A stretch of 64,000 nt of DNA from Fructobacillus americanaquae (GTDB lineage: Bacteria; Bacillota; Bacilli; Lactobacillales; Lactobacillaceae), in NCBI RefSeq assembly GCF_024029775.1, contig NZ_CP097122.1, positions 310,001-374,000 on the forward strand, given 5' to 3'. The translations under genes were made by a program, and so were the position numbers. The notes beneath the pieces are model-generated. The model was not told the origin of the DNA, made no database searches, and saw only the letters and a program-made list of their open reading frames with translations. Shown here in pieces: positions 37,492-46,335 of this stretch (its first letter is position 1; every line of letters starts with the position of its first letter).

Positions 37492-39030
37492 TTAATCTTG
37501 CACTTCCTTAATAACATCAATTAAAGTGCCATCACGATATTCAGCCAAGGCTACCACCCGGTCTTTGAAGACCAGTGGCTTAGGTCGACCAACCAATTTC
37601 TCCGCGCGTTGTTGCAGCTCTTCAATTGAATAGATTGGCAGACCCGGCACCTTTGCCAGAGCGTCCTTTAAATCCTGACGTTTTGGATTAATCGCAACGC
37701 CAATTTCAGTCACCAAAACATCAATTGAATCACCCGGTGTAATCACCGTAGTGACCGCTGGAACGACCGTGGCAATCCGACCGCGGACCAAGGGAGCGGA
37801 GATAATCGTCAACTTAGCCGTTGCCGCATCCTGATGGCCACCGATTGCTCCGCGGATGACGCCATCGGAGCCTGACATCACGTTCACGTTAAAATCAGTA
37901 TCGATTTCCAAGGCTGAAAGGATAGCCACATCCAACCTATCAACCATGGCGCCCTTGTTAGCCGGGTCAGCATACCATGATGCATCGATTTCCTGCTGAT
38001 TAGGGCTCTCTCGCATCGAGAAAGCAGCCCCCTTGTCAAAGTCTTGAACGTCCATAACTTTAGCAACTAGGCCCTCTTGCAAGAGGTCAACCGTTGGCTT
38101 GGTAATGCCACCCAGAGCAAAGGATGCCTTAATTTGCTTTTCAAGCATTGACTGACGCAAAAAACGGGTCACGGCCAGCGCCGCTCCACCAGAACCAGTC
38201 TGAAAAGAAAAACCATCTTGGAAATATGGTGAGTGTGTGATAACTTCGTTCACCATTTTAGCAATTTGCAGTTCCTTTGGGTCCTTGGTAAAGCGGGTCG
38301 CCCCAGAACCAATCTTATCGGGGTCACCAACCTTGTCCACCTTGACCACATAATCAACCTGCGTTTGCTGAATGGAGGCCGGGGTATTGGGATAAGGCTT
38401 TAAATCATCTGTGATCAAAACTAATTTATTGGCATAACGGGCATCCATCAGGGCATAACCCAAAGAACCAAAGGCAGTTTCCCCATCCATTCCATTGGCA
38501 TTCCCCATTTCATCAGCATTCGGCACACCTAAAAAGGCAACGTCGATTTGAATGTCACCGGACTCAATTGCCCGTGCTCGGTTTCCATGTGAGCGGAAAA
38601 TCACAGGATTTTTAAGGGCGCCGTGGGAAATGGCATTCCCCAAAGTCCCCCGCATCCCAGAAGAAGTAATATTGGTGACCACACCCTTCTCGATTGCTTC
38701 CACCACAATATCATTCATCACATTCGTCAATGATGAAGGGGCTAACGAAAGATTTTGATAACCGGCATCAATAATTTCGCGCATCACCATGTTAAAGACA
38801 AAGTCACCTTCACGAAAATGGTGATGAAAAGAAATTGTCATGCCATCATGAACAGTATCATGGACAACCTGGTGAATTGAATCAACAACCTTACTAGGGC
38901 CAGTCTGTGCTTGCACCTTTGGTGCCACCCTTTGAATTGTTGGATGACCAAAGTCAACTGATTCAAAACCACCATCATGGTATTGGTTCAAAGTTTCATC
39001 TGGAATTTCACGCTGAACTTTATTCTTCAA
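37492..39030 (-). CDS. citF: Citrate lyase alpha subunit
   Basis: 512 residues, the citrate:acetyl-ACP transferase subunit. Signature stretches include [12 protein letters not shown] near 66, [15 protein letters not shown] near 125, [12 protein letters not shown] near 240, [15 protein letters not shown] near 275, and [15 protein letters not shown] near 395. The start is taken as TTG at 39030: AGGAGGG lies 8 nt upstream and there is no nearby in-frame ATG. It overlaps the end of citE by 11 nt. Confidence 0.94.
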   Translation of the reverse strand: MKNKVQREIPDETLNQYHDGGFESVDFGHPTIQRVAPKVQAQTGPSKVVDSIHQVVHDTVHDGMTISFHHHFREGDFVFNMVMREIIDAGYQNLSLAPSSLTNVMNDIVVEAIEKGVVTNITSSGMRGTLGNAISHGALKNPVIFRSHGNRARAIESGDIQIDVAFLGVPNADEMGNANGMDGETAFGSLGYALMDARYANKLVLITDDLKPYPNTPASIQQTQVDYVVKVDKVGDPDKIGSGATRFTKDPKELQIAKMVNEVITHSPYFQDGFSFQTGSGGAALAVTRFLRQSMLEKQIKASFALGGITKPTVDLLQEGLVAKVMDVQDFDKGAAFSMRESPNQQEIDASWYADPANKGAMVDRLDVAILSALEIDTDFNVNVMSGSDGVIRGAIGGHQDAATAKLTIISAPLVRGRIATVVPAVTTVITPGDSIDVLVTEIGVAINPKRQDLKDALAKVPGLPIYSIEELQQRAEKLVGRPKPLVFKDRVVALAEYRDGTLIDVIKEVQD

Positions 39031-39931
39031 TGTTATTTCCCTCCTGATCAACAAGGTGGTTTGCCTGCGCCAACGCCATTACTCGTTTTGCTCGTAACGC
39101 AACCGGTCGGTCAACCATCTGACCGTTAATGGCGATCACACCTGATCCCTTTTGTCGGGCAGCCTTAATGGCCATAATCACATTTTGTGCGTTAGCAATT
39201 TCCTTTTGACTTGGTTGATAAACTTGGTTCACTAAAGGAATCTGCCGCGGATTAATCACTGATTTGCCATCAAAACCAAGCTGATGAATCAGCTTGGTTT
39301 CCCGGATAAAGCCTTCCTCATCATCTAAGTTCGTAAAGACTGTATCAAAAGCTGCAATCCCTGCTGCTCGAGCGGCATGCAAAATAACATTGCGGGCGTA
39401 CAATAATTCTTGGCCATCCGGATAGCGGTGGGTCTTCATATCAGTCGTATAATCTTCGGCAGACAGTGCAATCCCAATCATTCGATTAGAAGCAGCAGCA
39501 ATTTCATTGGCATTGACAACCCCCTTGGCCGATTCAATTGCGGCCATCAAGTTCGTCGAGCCAACTTCTTTGCCAAATTCCTGTTCTGCCGCCGCTACCA
39601 AGTTTTCAAGTTCTTGGACCATCTCAGCCGATTCCGTTTTTGGCAGACGAATCACGTCAATGCCGGCCTTGACCATCGCTTTAATGTCGTTTTGATAAAA
39701 GGGGGTATCCAAACCGTTGATGCGGACAACTCGTTCAGCATCACCGTAATCAAAACGGGATAATGCCTCATAAACTAGGTAACGGGCAGCATCTTTTTCA
39801 GGCAGTGAAACCGCGTCCTCCAAATCAAACATAATCGAGTCCGCCCCAAAGATTCCGGCATCCTTGATTAATCCCGGATTATTACCAGGAACGAACATCA
39901 TGGTTCTTCGTAAACGTTCACTTGTAACCAT
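39020..39931 (-). CDS. citE: Citrate lyase beta subunit
   Basis: 303 residues, HpcH/HpaI TIM barrel. [13 protein letters not shown] near 9, [13 protein letters not shown] with metal-binding acids near 37, RINGLDTPF near 71, [12 protein letters not shown] near 135, and [14 protein letters not shown] near 225 mark it as the citryl-ACP lyase that releases oxaloacetate and acetyl-ACP. The ATG at 39931 is preceded by GGGAGG and shares a base with the citD stop (TAATG). Confidence 0.95.
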   Translation of the reverse strand: MVTSERLRRTMMFVPGNNPGLIKDAGIFGADSIMFDLEDAVSLPEKDAARYLVYEALSRFDYGDAERVVRINGLDTPFYQNDIKAMVKAGIDVIRLPKTESAEMVQELENLVAAAEQEFGKEVGSTNLMAAIESAKGVVNANEIAAASNRMIGIALSAEDYTTDMKTHRYPDGQELLYARNVILHAARAAGIAAFDTVFTNLDDEEGFIRETKLIHQLGFDGKSVINPRQIPLVNQVYQPSQKEIANAQNVIMAIKAARQKGSGVIAINGQMVDRPVALRAKRVMALAQANHLVDQEGNNIEE

Positions 39932-40224
39932 TAGAGCACCTCCCACTGTGGCTGGTCAACTTGGTTCAAAGCCCGTTGACAAACAGTAATCGCCCGCGCC
40001 TTAATAACAGGATCTAAAGCCCCCTGGTCAACGACCTTAATGACAGCATTTTGAATATCATAGGCAGCAAACACCGCTTCAATTGTTGCTTGAATTTGAT
40101 CTCCAAATTGCTTGGCGACAGCTGAAACCAAGTCAAATTCCAGGCCATTCGTGCCTTGACTGACCACGATTTGAACATCCGAAGATTCGAGCGTTCCTGC
40201 TAAGGCAGTTTTCTTAATTTCCAT
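39931..40224 (-). CDS. citD: Citrate lyase gamma subunit (acyl carrier protein)
   Basis: 97 residues. The prosthetic-group serine is in AGTLESSDVQI at residue 14, the family position for the phosphoribosyl-dephospho-CoA attachment. The ATG at 40224 is chosen because it gives the normal family length and N-terminus (MEIKKTALAG) with AAAGGAC upstream; a longer frame up to 40311 lies inside citC. Overlaps citC by 11 nt and citE by 1 nt. Confidence 0.94.
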   Translation of the reverse strand: MEIKKTALAGTLESSDVQIVVSQGTNGLEFDLVSAVAKQFGDQIQATIEAVFAAYDIQNAVIKVVDQGALDPVIKARAITVCQRALNQVDQPQWEVL

Positions 40225-41275
40225 CGATTTTTTGTCCTTTCTTGATTCTTGCTTGTAAGTCGGTAAGGTGATTTTCGATAAAAGAGACACTCGACGCTGG
40301 TAACATATCAACTACCTCCTGAACCCGTCCAGCTGCAATCGCCTTTCTTACTGTTCGGGCACTAATGACTTGCTGACTACCTGCCGGTTCCAGCATTCTA
40401 GGCACCAGCACAAGTTGAACTTCGGGCGGCAAGACTTCTTCTAACGCCTGGTTATATTGACCCGTTGTTTGCGATAACGGTTCCGTGCCAACATAACGGC
40501 TTGTGATGGCCAGTGGTTTGGCAATTTGTTCTTTAAACAAAGCGGCATCGAGCCGAGTTTGATAAAAAACCCGCTGACTATCGTCTTTTAGAAAATAAGC
40601 CGGAAAAGATAGGCTGGAGACCATGTAGGGGCCACCGGTTGCCACCACAATATTAGTTAAATCGCTCGTCCCTTCTTGAACTAAGCCCAATCGTTCTTCA
40701 GTCGTGAACAATGATTGGTCTTCCTCAACCACAAAAACATACACGAAGTCATTCTGCTGCGCCGCTTTTTCGATCAAGTACCGGTGTCCCTTGGTAAACG
40801 GATTGGCATTCAAAACAACCGCTGCTACCCGCATTGCTGATGCTGGTTTTTTAGGTAGTGCTGCCCGAAAACTAGCGACATTGGGTAAGCCCTTTTCTAA
40901 AATCAGACCCGTATTCGTCTTCGCCAAAGTCGTAAAGCCAACATGGACAAAGCTTTGTTCATATTCCACTTTGGTGAAAACAAATAAATGAAAGATTCCT
41001 TCTTGCGCTAAAGTCGTTTCTAACATTGAAACCAAGCGATTAAACCGAGCTCCCTTGGAGGCACCAGCCGTCGAAACGGCCAAATATTTTAGCGTTTGCC
41101 CAGCAATCGAGCCAGTTCCAACCATTTGTTCTTGGCCATCATAGATTGCAAAGGTTTGATCGAGTCCAGCCAATTCTTGGTTGAAAAAGTTATCAAGGCC
41201 TTGACTGGTCAAAAACTGTTGCCAAGCTTTTTTCGTCGCTGGATTAGTCAAATAAATTTGTTGAATATTTTCCAC
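40214..41275 (-). CDS. citC: [Citrate (pro-3S)-lyase] ligase
   Basis: 353 residues. N-terminal GNAT-like domain (to about 145), then a nucleotidyltransferase domain with the HxGH-type motif NANPFTKGHRYLIE near 153 and the C-terminal ISARTVRKAIAAG near 310. It acetylates the CitD prosthetic group with ATP and acetate, activating citrate lyase. It starts 36 nt after citM and overlaps citD. Confidence 0.94.
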   Translation of the reverse strand: MENIQQIYLTNPATKKAWQQFLTSQGLDNFFNQELAGLDQTFAIYDGQEQMVGTGSIAGQTLKYLAVSTAGASKGARFNRLVSMLETTLAQEGIFHLFVFTKVEYEQSFVHVGFTTLAKTNTGLILEKGLPNVASFRAALPKKPASAMRVAAVVLNANPFTKGHRYLIEKAAQQNDFVYVFVVEEDQSLFTTEERLGLVQEGTSDLTNIVVATGGPYMVSSLSFPAYFLKDDSQRVFYQTRLDAALFKEQIAKPLAITSRYVGTEPLSQTTGQYNQALEEVLPPEVQLVLVPRMLEPAGSQQVISARTVRKAIAAGRVQEVVDMLPASSVSFIENHLTDLQARIKKGQKIDGN

Positions 41276-41311
41276 GATTGGCGCCCCACCTTTTTCCCTG
41301 AGCTTGCTACT

Positions 41312-42463
41312 TTAATGTTCCTGTTTGGCAAAAGCCAAGACCGCCTTTTCAACTGCTGCAACCACACCAGCATCAAAGACAGCGGGCACAATTTTTCCCG
41401 CCCTTGGCTGTTCGACCAAGTTAGCCAAGGCAGTCGCAACATGGAGCTGCAGTGCGATTGAAACTGATTTTAAATCAGTCGCCAAGAGGCCCTTAAACAG
41501 ACCTGGTAAGGCCAAAATATTGTTCACCTGGTTAGCCCATTGAGAAGACCCAGTCGCAACCACAGCAGCACCACCCGTCTTGGCTTCCTCTGGTAAAATT
41601 TCAGGTACCGGATTGGCTAGCGCCAAAATAATGGCCTTGTCGGCCATCCGGCGAACTTGGTTAGTCGACAAAAGATGTTCATCTGACAGACCAATAAAGA
41701 CGTCTTGTTGGTCGATAACATCATCTAAACTTTCCCCCTGGACTTGCTCAACTTGCTTTGCTAAATCGCGTTGAAAACGGTTATAAACTGAATTATCTGC
41801 TCGAATGACGCCATGAATGTCAACGAGCGTTTGCTTTTTTATTCCCGCAGCTAATAAGAGTTTGGCAGTCGCAACCCCGGCAGCACCGACACCATTGATC
41901 ACTATTTTCAATTCTGTCAAGGGCTTGCCCACGACCTTAGCAGCGTTAATCAAAGCCGCCAGCACAACAATGGCCGTGCCAGTCTGGTCATCATGGTAAA
42001 CAGGAATATCCAAAGCCTTTTGGAGTTGTTGCTCAATTTCAAAAACACGCGGTGCAGCAATGTCTTCCAAATGAATGCCTGCAAAGGATGGTGCCATTGC
42101 CTTAATTGTTGCCACAAATTCTTCGGTTGACACCTGGTTCAAAGCTAGCGGTATCGCATCAACACCAGCAAACTCTTTATAAATCAGTGCCTTCCCCTCA
42201 ACAATTGGTAACCCAGCCCCAGGGCCAATATTTCCCAGCCCCAAAACGGCCGATCCATCGGTAATGACCGGTACTAATTTACCCGAAATGGTGTACTTCT
42301 TTTGGTCCGCCGGATGACGCTCAATTTGTTTGGCTAAAGCTGCCACCCCTGGCGTGTAAGCCTTGGCTAAATCAGTCGCATTCTTAATGGAAAAGGTCCC
42401 TTGAATCGTCAGGGCTCCTTGGTGGTGCTCATGAAGTGCAAAGACTTCATTCATATCTACCAT
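41312..42463 (-). CDS. citM: Malic-enzyme family oxaloacetate decarboxylase (CitM)
   Basis: 383 residues. Malic enzyme signatures are YTPGVAALAK near 35, the catalytic lysine region VEGKALIYKEFAGVDAI near 88, HLEDIAAPRVFEIE near 132, HDDQTGTAI near 156, and the NAD(P)-binding INGVGAAGVATAKLLL near 187. In Weissella and Leuconostoc, the CitM in this operon position decarboxylates oxaloacetate from citrate lyase to pyruvate; no biotin-dependent OadAB is present here, in keeping with that role. The start has AGAGGAGG 5 nt upstream. First gene of the cit operon, divergent from citI. Confidence 0.92.
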   Translation of the reverse strand: MVDMNEVFALHEHHQGALTIQGTFSIKNATDLAKAYTPGVAALAKQIERHPADQKKYTISGKLVPVITDGSAVLGLGNIGPGAGLPIVEGKALIYKEFAGVDAIPLALNQVSTEEFVATIKAMAPSFAGIHLEDIAAPRVFEIEQQLQKALDIPVYHDDQTGTAIVVLAALINAAKVVGKPLTELKIVINGVGAAGVATAKLLLAAGIKKQTLVDIHGVIRADNSVYNRFQRDLAKQVEQVQGESLDDVIDQQDVFIGLSDEHLLSTNQVRRMADKAIILALANPVPEILPEEAKTGGAAVVATGSSQWANQVNNILALPGLFKGLLATDLKSVSIALQLHVATALANLVEQPRAGKIVPAVFDAGVVAAVEKAVLAFAKQEH

Positions 42464-42508
42464 ATTGGCCTCCTCTGTTTTTGAAGACTTGAATTAAATC
42501 CTAAATTC

Positions 42509-42537
42509 ATTTTAAATTGTGCATTGTCGATTGTAAA
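42509..42537 (-). promoter_or_regulatory. citM: Promoter of the citM operon
   Basis: TTTACA, 17-nt spacer, TAAAAT on the minus strand, 46 nt upstream of the citM start. Confidence 0.75.
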
Positions 42538-42538
42538 G

Positions 42539-42557
42539 AAAAATATTTAATATTTTT
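42539..42557. promoter_or_regulatory. Probable CitI operator at the citM promoter
   Basis: AAAAATATT-T-AATATTTTT is a perfect 9-bp inverted repeat with a one-base centre, abutting the citM -35 box. CitI is known to activate cit genes from AT-rich sites between citI and citM. Confidence 0.55.
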
Positions 42558-42586
42558 ACAAAAAAAATGTATAATTAATCTTTTTT

Positions 42587-42640
42587 CAATATTTTAAGTT
42601 TTTTGCCATCTTTGAATTTATCTTACTTTTAAAATATTTG
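42587..42640. promoter_or_regulatory. Second AT-rich inverted repeat near the citI promoter
   Basis: CAATATTTTAA (42587-42597) and TTAAAATATTTG (42629-42640) are inverted copies of each other apart from one extra T, and their half-sites resemble the operator at 42539. The right arm overlaps the citI -35 box (TTGACA, 42638-42643), so binding there could autoregulate citI. Confidence 0.4.
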
Positions 42641-42666
42641 ACACTTTGATTGTAAATATCTTGAAT
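42638..42666 (+). promoter_or_regulatory. citI: Candidate citI promoter
   Basis: TTGACA, 17-nt spacer, TTGAAT. The -10 is weak, as may be expected for an activated or autoregulated promoter. Confidence 0.45.
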
Positions 42667-42760
42667 TTTGTAGTAGAATCAATTTAATGATTTCTTGTTT
42701 AAGCCAAAAATCACGGATTAAATTAAAGAAAATCAATAATAGAAGGAAAAGGATGACAAT

Positions 42761-43708
42761 ATGTCCGCAACGGATCCAAATTTACTGGCGCAAATTTCTG
42801 AAGACTACTATTTAAACAAGTTGTCCTTTGGTGAAATTTCGACCAAGTACGACGTTTCCCGGTACCTCATTAACAAGTACCTGACAGAAGCCGTGAAAAC
42901 CGGTGTTGTGAAGATTGAAATTGCCACCTCTGCTAACCGTAATTCACAGTTAGAGCAAGTTTTTAAGGAAAAATTTCCAAACACAAATTGCTACATCATT
43001 CAAGATGACACCACGACCAGTGCCACTGAAGACCTGATTTCAAACTACGCAGCCAATCTAGTGGTCAAACACTTGGAAAATGGTCCCCATATCGTCGGTA
43101 TGACTTGGGGTGACACGATGTACTCACTGATTGATGCCATCACGTCCAATCCCTTAGATCAGATTAAGTTTACCCAATTCGTCGGGGAAAACATGAAGTA
43201 CAATTCCACGGCCGGTTCCGTACGCATCGTCGAACGGGCTGCCAAAAAGGTTGCCGGTGAATTCTTAACGCTCCCTGCTCCACTCTATTTAGCCGATGAT
43301 GCTGTTCGCGATGGTCTGTATGAGGCCGTTTCAATCAAACAGACCATCGACTTGGCCAAACAAATGGATACAGTTTTGACTGGCATGGGCACAATTGCTT
43401 CGCTTGAATCCATCGCCATTTGGAACCAAAACATCAACCGTCTCTTCCCCAACGTTAAGTTAGGCGAAGTTGCGGGCATGATTTACGGTCGTCCATACGA
43501 CATCAATGGCAATATCTTAAACGTTGGTTCCGACAAAGTCGTTGGTTTGGATATGAATTCTATCCTTGCAACACCAAAGCGAATTGGTGTGGTCCGTTCT
43601 AAGGCGAAATCAAAAGCAGCCCTTGGTGCCCTTCGTGGTGGCTTTTTAACTGACTTAGTGATGTCAGAATCGTTGGCATACCGAATTATCAACGAAGAAA
43701 CTGAATAA
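42761..43708 (+). CDS. citI: SorC/DeoR-type citrate-responsive regulator CitI
   Basis: 315 residues. An N-terminal helix-turn-helix (about 14-45, with LSFGEISTKYDVSRYLINKY) precedes a SorC-type ligand-binding domain with VGMTWGDTMYSLIDA near 110, TQFVGEN near 142, and MGTIAS near 212. Position divergent from citM and family both match CitI of Weissella paramesenteroides and Leuconostoc, which activates cit transcription when citrate is bound. Start ATG at 42761 with AAGGAAAAGG upstream. Has its own terminator. Confidence 0.92.
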   Translation: MSATDPNLLAQISEDYYLNKLSFGEISTKYDVSRYLINKYLTEAVKTGVVKIEIATSANRNSQLEQVFKEKFPNTNCYIIQDDTTTSATEDLISNYAANLVVKHLENGPHIVGMTWGDTMYSLIDAITSNPLDQIKFTQFVGENMKYNSTAGSVRIVERAAKKVAGEFLTLPAPLYLADDAVRDGLYEAVSIKQTIDLAKQMDTVLTGMGTIASLESIAIWNQNINRLFPNVKLGEVAGMIYGRPYDINGNILNVGSDKVVGLDMNSILATPKRIGVVRSKAKSKAALGALRGGFLTDLVMSESLAYRIINEETE

Positions 43709-43717
43709 AGCACGACA

Positions 43718-43744
43718 AAGTCTATCCCAGTGATAGTCTTTTTT
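43718..43744 (+). terminator. citI: citI terminator
   Basis: AAGTCTATC / GATAGTCTT stem with one T-T mismatch, then T6. Confidence 0.65.
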
Positions 43745-43767
43745 ACTGGACAATTATTCCAATGCAC

Positions 43768-43808
43768 AAAAAAGGAGTGAAAACGAAATCGTTTTCACTC
43801 CTTTTTTT
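43768..43808. terminator. Strong bidirectional terminator between citI and brnQ
   Basis: Near-perfect 17-bp stem (AAAAAGGAGTGAAAACG / CGTTTTCACTCCTTTTT) with a 4-nt loop and T-runs on both strands; it overlaps the brnQ stop codon. Confidence 0.92.
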
Positions 43809-45174
43809 ATGACTTTGTTTTTGTTTCAAAAAACTTTTGACAAACCAGGCCAAGCACAATACCAAAGAAGGCAAAGCCAATCCAACCAAAGCCGGCACCA
43901 GCACCAAAAATATGGGCCTGGTACCAACCGACATGAGTCGTTGTCCCAACATTATAGGAAACTAGTCCGCCGAGGTCCTTAGCAAAAGGTGCGTTTGACA
44001 AGCCGTCAAACACAGCCGCAATCAACGTCAAGCCCAGTGCCCAACCGTAAAGCAAGCGGCCTTGACCAAGCCATGGTGACAGCAGGCTCAGTAGAATCAG
44101 CACAATCGCAATGGGGTAGAGGAACATCAAGATAGGCACAGCCCAAACAATAATCTTGTCAAGACCTAATGTTGCGACAATAAAGGCCAAGAGTGAGGCA
44201 AAAGCCAACCATCCCTTATAAGAGACCTTCGGCCAAACGCGGTTTAAATCGTGTGCAAAGGATGCTGTCAGACCCATGGCAGTGGTAAAAACAGCCAGAG
44301 TTCCCATCACAGCGATAAAGATTTGACCAAAGCGACCAAAATAATACAGTATCACATTGGTCAAAGCAACGGCACCGTTACTAGAAATCGGCATATGGGC
44401 TAAGGAAGTGGTTCCCAGCAATATCAACCCAATATAAACCACAGCCAAAACAACCATCGATAAGGTGCCAGTCTTAATGATGACCTTCGCGATTTCACCA
44501 GGCTTTTTGTAACCTAATTTTTGAATAGAATGCACAATCGTCACCCCAAAAATCAGCGCTGCCATCGCATCAACCGTGTTGTAACCCTCAATAAAGGCCG
44601 GTGCAATCGCATTGCCTTGGTAGGCCGTCGTCACCATTTGGTGGGTGGAACCCATTGGTGCGATAATGGCCAAAATAAAGATAAATGCTAACATAACCAA
44701 GAAAATTGGGTTTAAGTAACGGCCAATAATATCCAATAGCTTCGTTGACTGAGTTGATGACCAATAAACGAGGATAAAGTAAATCAAGGTAAAGACAATC
44801 AGACCAATTTGTTGCTGACCCTTTGGCAGCCAATTAGCAAAGGAAAACGAATAAGCAACCGTTGCCGTTCGCGGCGCCACGATGATTGGTCCCAGGCAAA
44901 GCTGTAAGGCAACCAAGAAAATTGTGGCTGGTCTGTGTCCTAATGGTCGAATCAAATCAAAAACGGATTCAGACCGAGTAACGGCTAAAGCAACCAAAGC
45001 TAACAGCGGCAAGAAAACCGCACTCAGCAAAAAGCCAACCGTAGCCGGGCCCCATTGCGCACCTGCAACTTGTCCCAAGTGAACCGGGAAAATCAGGTTC
45101 CCGGATCCAAAGAACATTCCAAAAATCAATGAAAACAAGAGTAGCGCTTGTTTCCAACTAAGTTTCTTTTCCAT
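43807..45174 (-). CDS. brnQ: Branched-chain amino acid transporter (LIVCS family)
   Basis: 455 residues, about 12 membrane segments. FGMFFGSGNLIFPVHLGQ near 18 is the LIVCS signature; GYNTVDAMAALIFG near 215 and GLTASFAHDLNRVWP near 310 are also conserved. It imports Leu/Ile/Val with Na+ or H+. Start ATG at 45174 with GGAG about 11 nt upstream; a longer frame begins in the leader hairpin and is rejected. A 10-bp inverted repeat lies just upstream. No T-box was found. Confidence 0.93.
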   Translation of the reverse strand: MEKKLSWKQALLLFSLIFGMFFGSGNLIFPVHLGQVAGAQWGPATVGFLLSAVFLPLLALVALAVTRSESVFDLIRPLGHRPATIFLVALQLCLGPIIVAPRTATVAYSFSFANWLPKGQQQIGLIVFTLIYFILVYWSSTQSTKLLDIIGRYLNPIFLVMLAFIFILAIIAPMGSTHQMVTTAYQGNAIAPAFIEGYNTVDAMAALIFGVTIVHSIQKLGYKKPGEIAKVIIKTGTLSMVVLAVVYIGLILLGTTSLAHMPISSNGAVALTNVILYYFGRFGQIFIAVMGTLAVFTTAMGLTASFAHDLNRVWPKVSYKGWLAFASLLAFIVATLGLDKIIVWAVPILMFLYPIAIVLILLSLLSPWLGQGRLLYGWALGLTLIAAVFDGLSNAPFAKDLGGLVSYNVGTTTHVGWYQAHIFGAGAGFGWIGFAFFGIVLGLVCQKFFETKTKS

Positions 45175-45195
45175 TAATATTAAACTCCATTCATG

Positions 45196-45227
45196 GTTAT
45201 CTAAACAACACAAGTTTTTTAGATAAC
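45196..45227 (-). promoter_or_regulatory. brnQ: Perfect 10-bp inverted repeat in the brnQ leader
   Basis: GTTATCTAAA and TTTAGATAAC separated by 12 nt, ending about 21 nt before the brnQ start. It may be an operator for a dimeric repressor or an mRNA hairpin next to the RBS. No T-run follows, so it is not a terminator. Confidence 0.6.
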
Positions 45228-45302
45228 AAAATACCTATCAATTTTACAAGAAAAAGTCTTGACTGGCTAGTAAAAAATTATTTTGAACTGCTTAAGAACA
45301 CT

Positions 45303-45328
45303 AAAAAAAGACCAAAAATTGGTCTTTC
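45303..45328 (-). terminator. Terminator of the prs-SGNH-AKR operon
   Basis: AAAGACCAA / TTGGTCTTT stem with a 3-nt loop and T7 in the minus direction, 13 nt past the AKR stop. Confidence 0.88.
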
Positions 45329-45340
45329 AATTTTACAAAA

Positions 45341-46333
45341 TTACTGGTTAATAATTTGGTCAATTTGTGCCAATTCATCAGCAGAAAAGTCCAAGTTTTT
45401 CGTAAATTCAAGGTTGTCCATCAAATGATCAACGGATGATGTTCCAATCACCACGGAAGCAACCCGCTTGTCTTGGAGCAACCAGGCCAATGACATTTGG
45501 GTCAGCGTCTGTTGGCGACCTTGGGCTAATTCATTGAGCGCCCGCAACTTAGCGGCCAAAGCATCGCGACCATTTTCAAACAAGAAACCATTCGTCTTGT
45601 GGATTGGGAAGTCCTCTGGCACACCGTTTAGATAACGATCGGTTAGCAAGCCCTCTGCCAATGGCCCATATGCAAAGAGTCCGGCATGGTGCTGGTCCAA
45701 GGTGTCCAGCAAGCCTGAGTTCTTTTGCTCCTGATTTAACATGTTATAAGAAACTTGGTTTCCGATGAAGGGTGTCTTCAGTTCCTTGAAGATTTCAGCA
45801 ATGGCTTGCGTTTGTGCTGCGGTATAGTTGGACACCCCAACATACAGGGCCTTTCCCTGGCGAACCAAGGTATCTAAGGCCAGAGCAGTTTCTTCCAAGT
45901 TCGTATTTGGATCAAAACGATGAGCATAAAAAATGTCTACGTAATCCAAGTTCATCTTTTGCAGTGAGGTATCTAAGGCGTTAATCAACGTCTTTCGACC
46001 AGAAAATTCGCCCATTGGTCCAGGCCACATATGGTAACCAGCCTTCGTTGTAATCACCAATTCATTTCGGTAAGGCTTCAAATCTTGCTTGTAGACCTGG
46101 CCAAAAGTTTCTTCAGCGGTTCCGTTGTTGGGCCCGTAATTAAAGGCATTATCAAAAGAGAAAATCCCTTCATCAAAGGCTTTTAAAATGACTTTACGAG
46201 AATTTTCCAGTGGCTTGGTATCGCCAAGGTTACGCCACAGGCCAAAGGAAACGGCGGGGACAATCAAGCCAGAATCAGCGACTCGACGATAAGGCAACTT
46301 TTCATAACGATCTTCTGCTGCTTGGTAAACCAT
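45341..46333 (-). CDS. Aldo-keto reductase, YghZ/L-glyceraldehyde-3-phosphate reductase type
   Basis: 330 residues. The N-terminus EDRYEKLPYRRVADSGL..PAVSFGLW and NYGPNNGTAEETFGQ near 64-79 are typical of the AKR14 (YghZ) branch; VITTKAGYHMWPGP near 94 holds the catalytic lysine and FYAHRFDP near 135 the histidine. Members reduce aldehydes such as methylglyoxal with NADPH. It starts 2 nt after the SGNH gene behind GGAGGAA and closes that operon. Confidence 0.88.
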   Translation of the reverse strand: MVYQAAEDRYEKLPYRRVADSGLIVPAVSFGLWRNLGDTKPLENSRKVILKAFDEGIFSFDNAFNYGPNNGTAEETFGQVYKQDLKPYRNELVITTKAGYHMWPGPMGEFSGRKTLINALDTSLQKMNLDYVDIFYAHRFDPNTNLEETALALDTLVRQGKALYVGVSNYTAAQTQAIAEIFKELKTPFIGNQVSYNMLNQEQKNSGLLDTLDQHHAGLFAYGPLAEGLLTDRYLNGVPEDFPIHKTNGFLFENGRDALAAKLRALNELAQGRQQTLTQMSLAWLLQDKRVASVVIGTSSVDHLMDNLEFTKNLDFSADELAQIDQIINQ

Positions 46334-46335
46334 GT

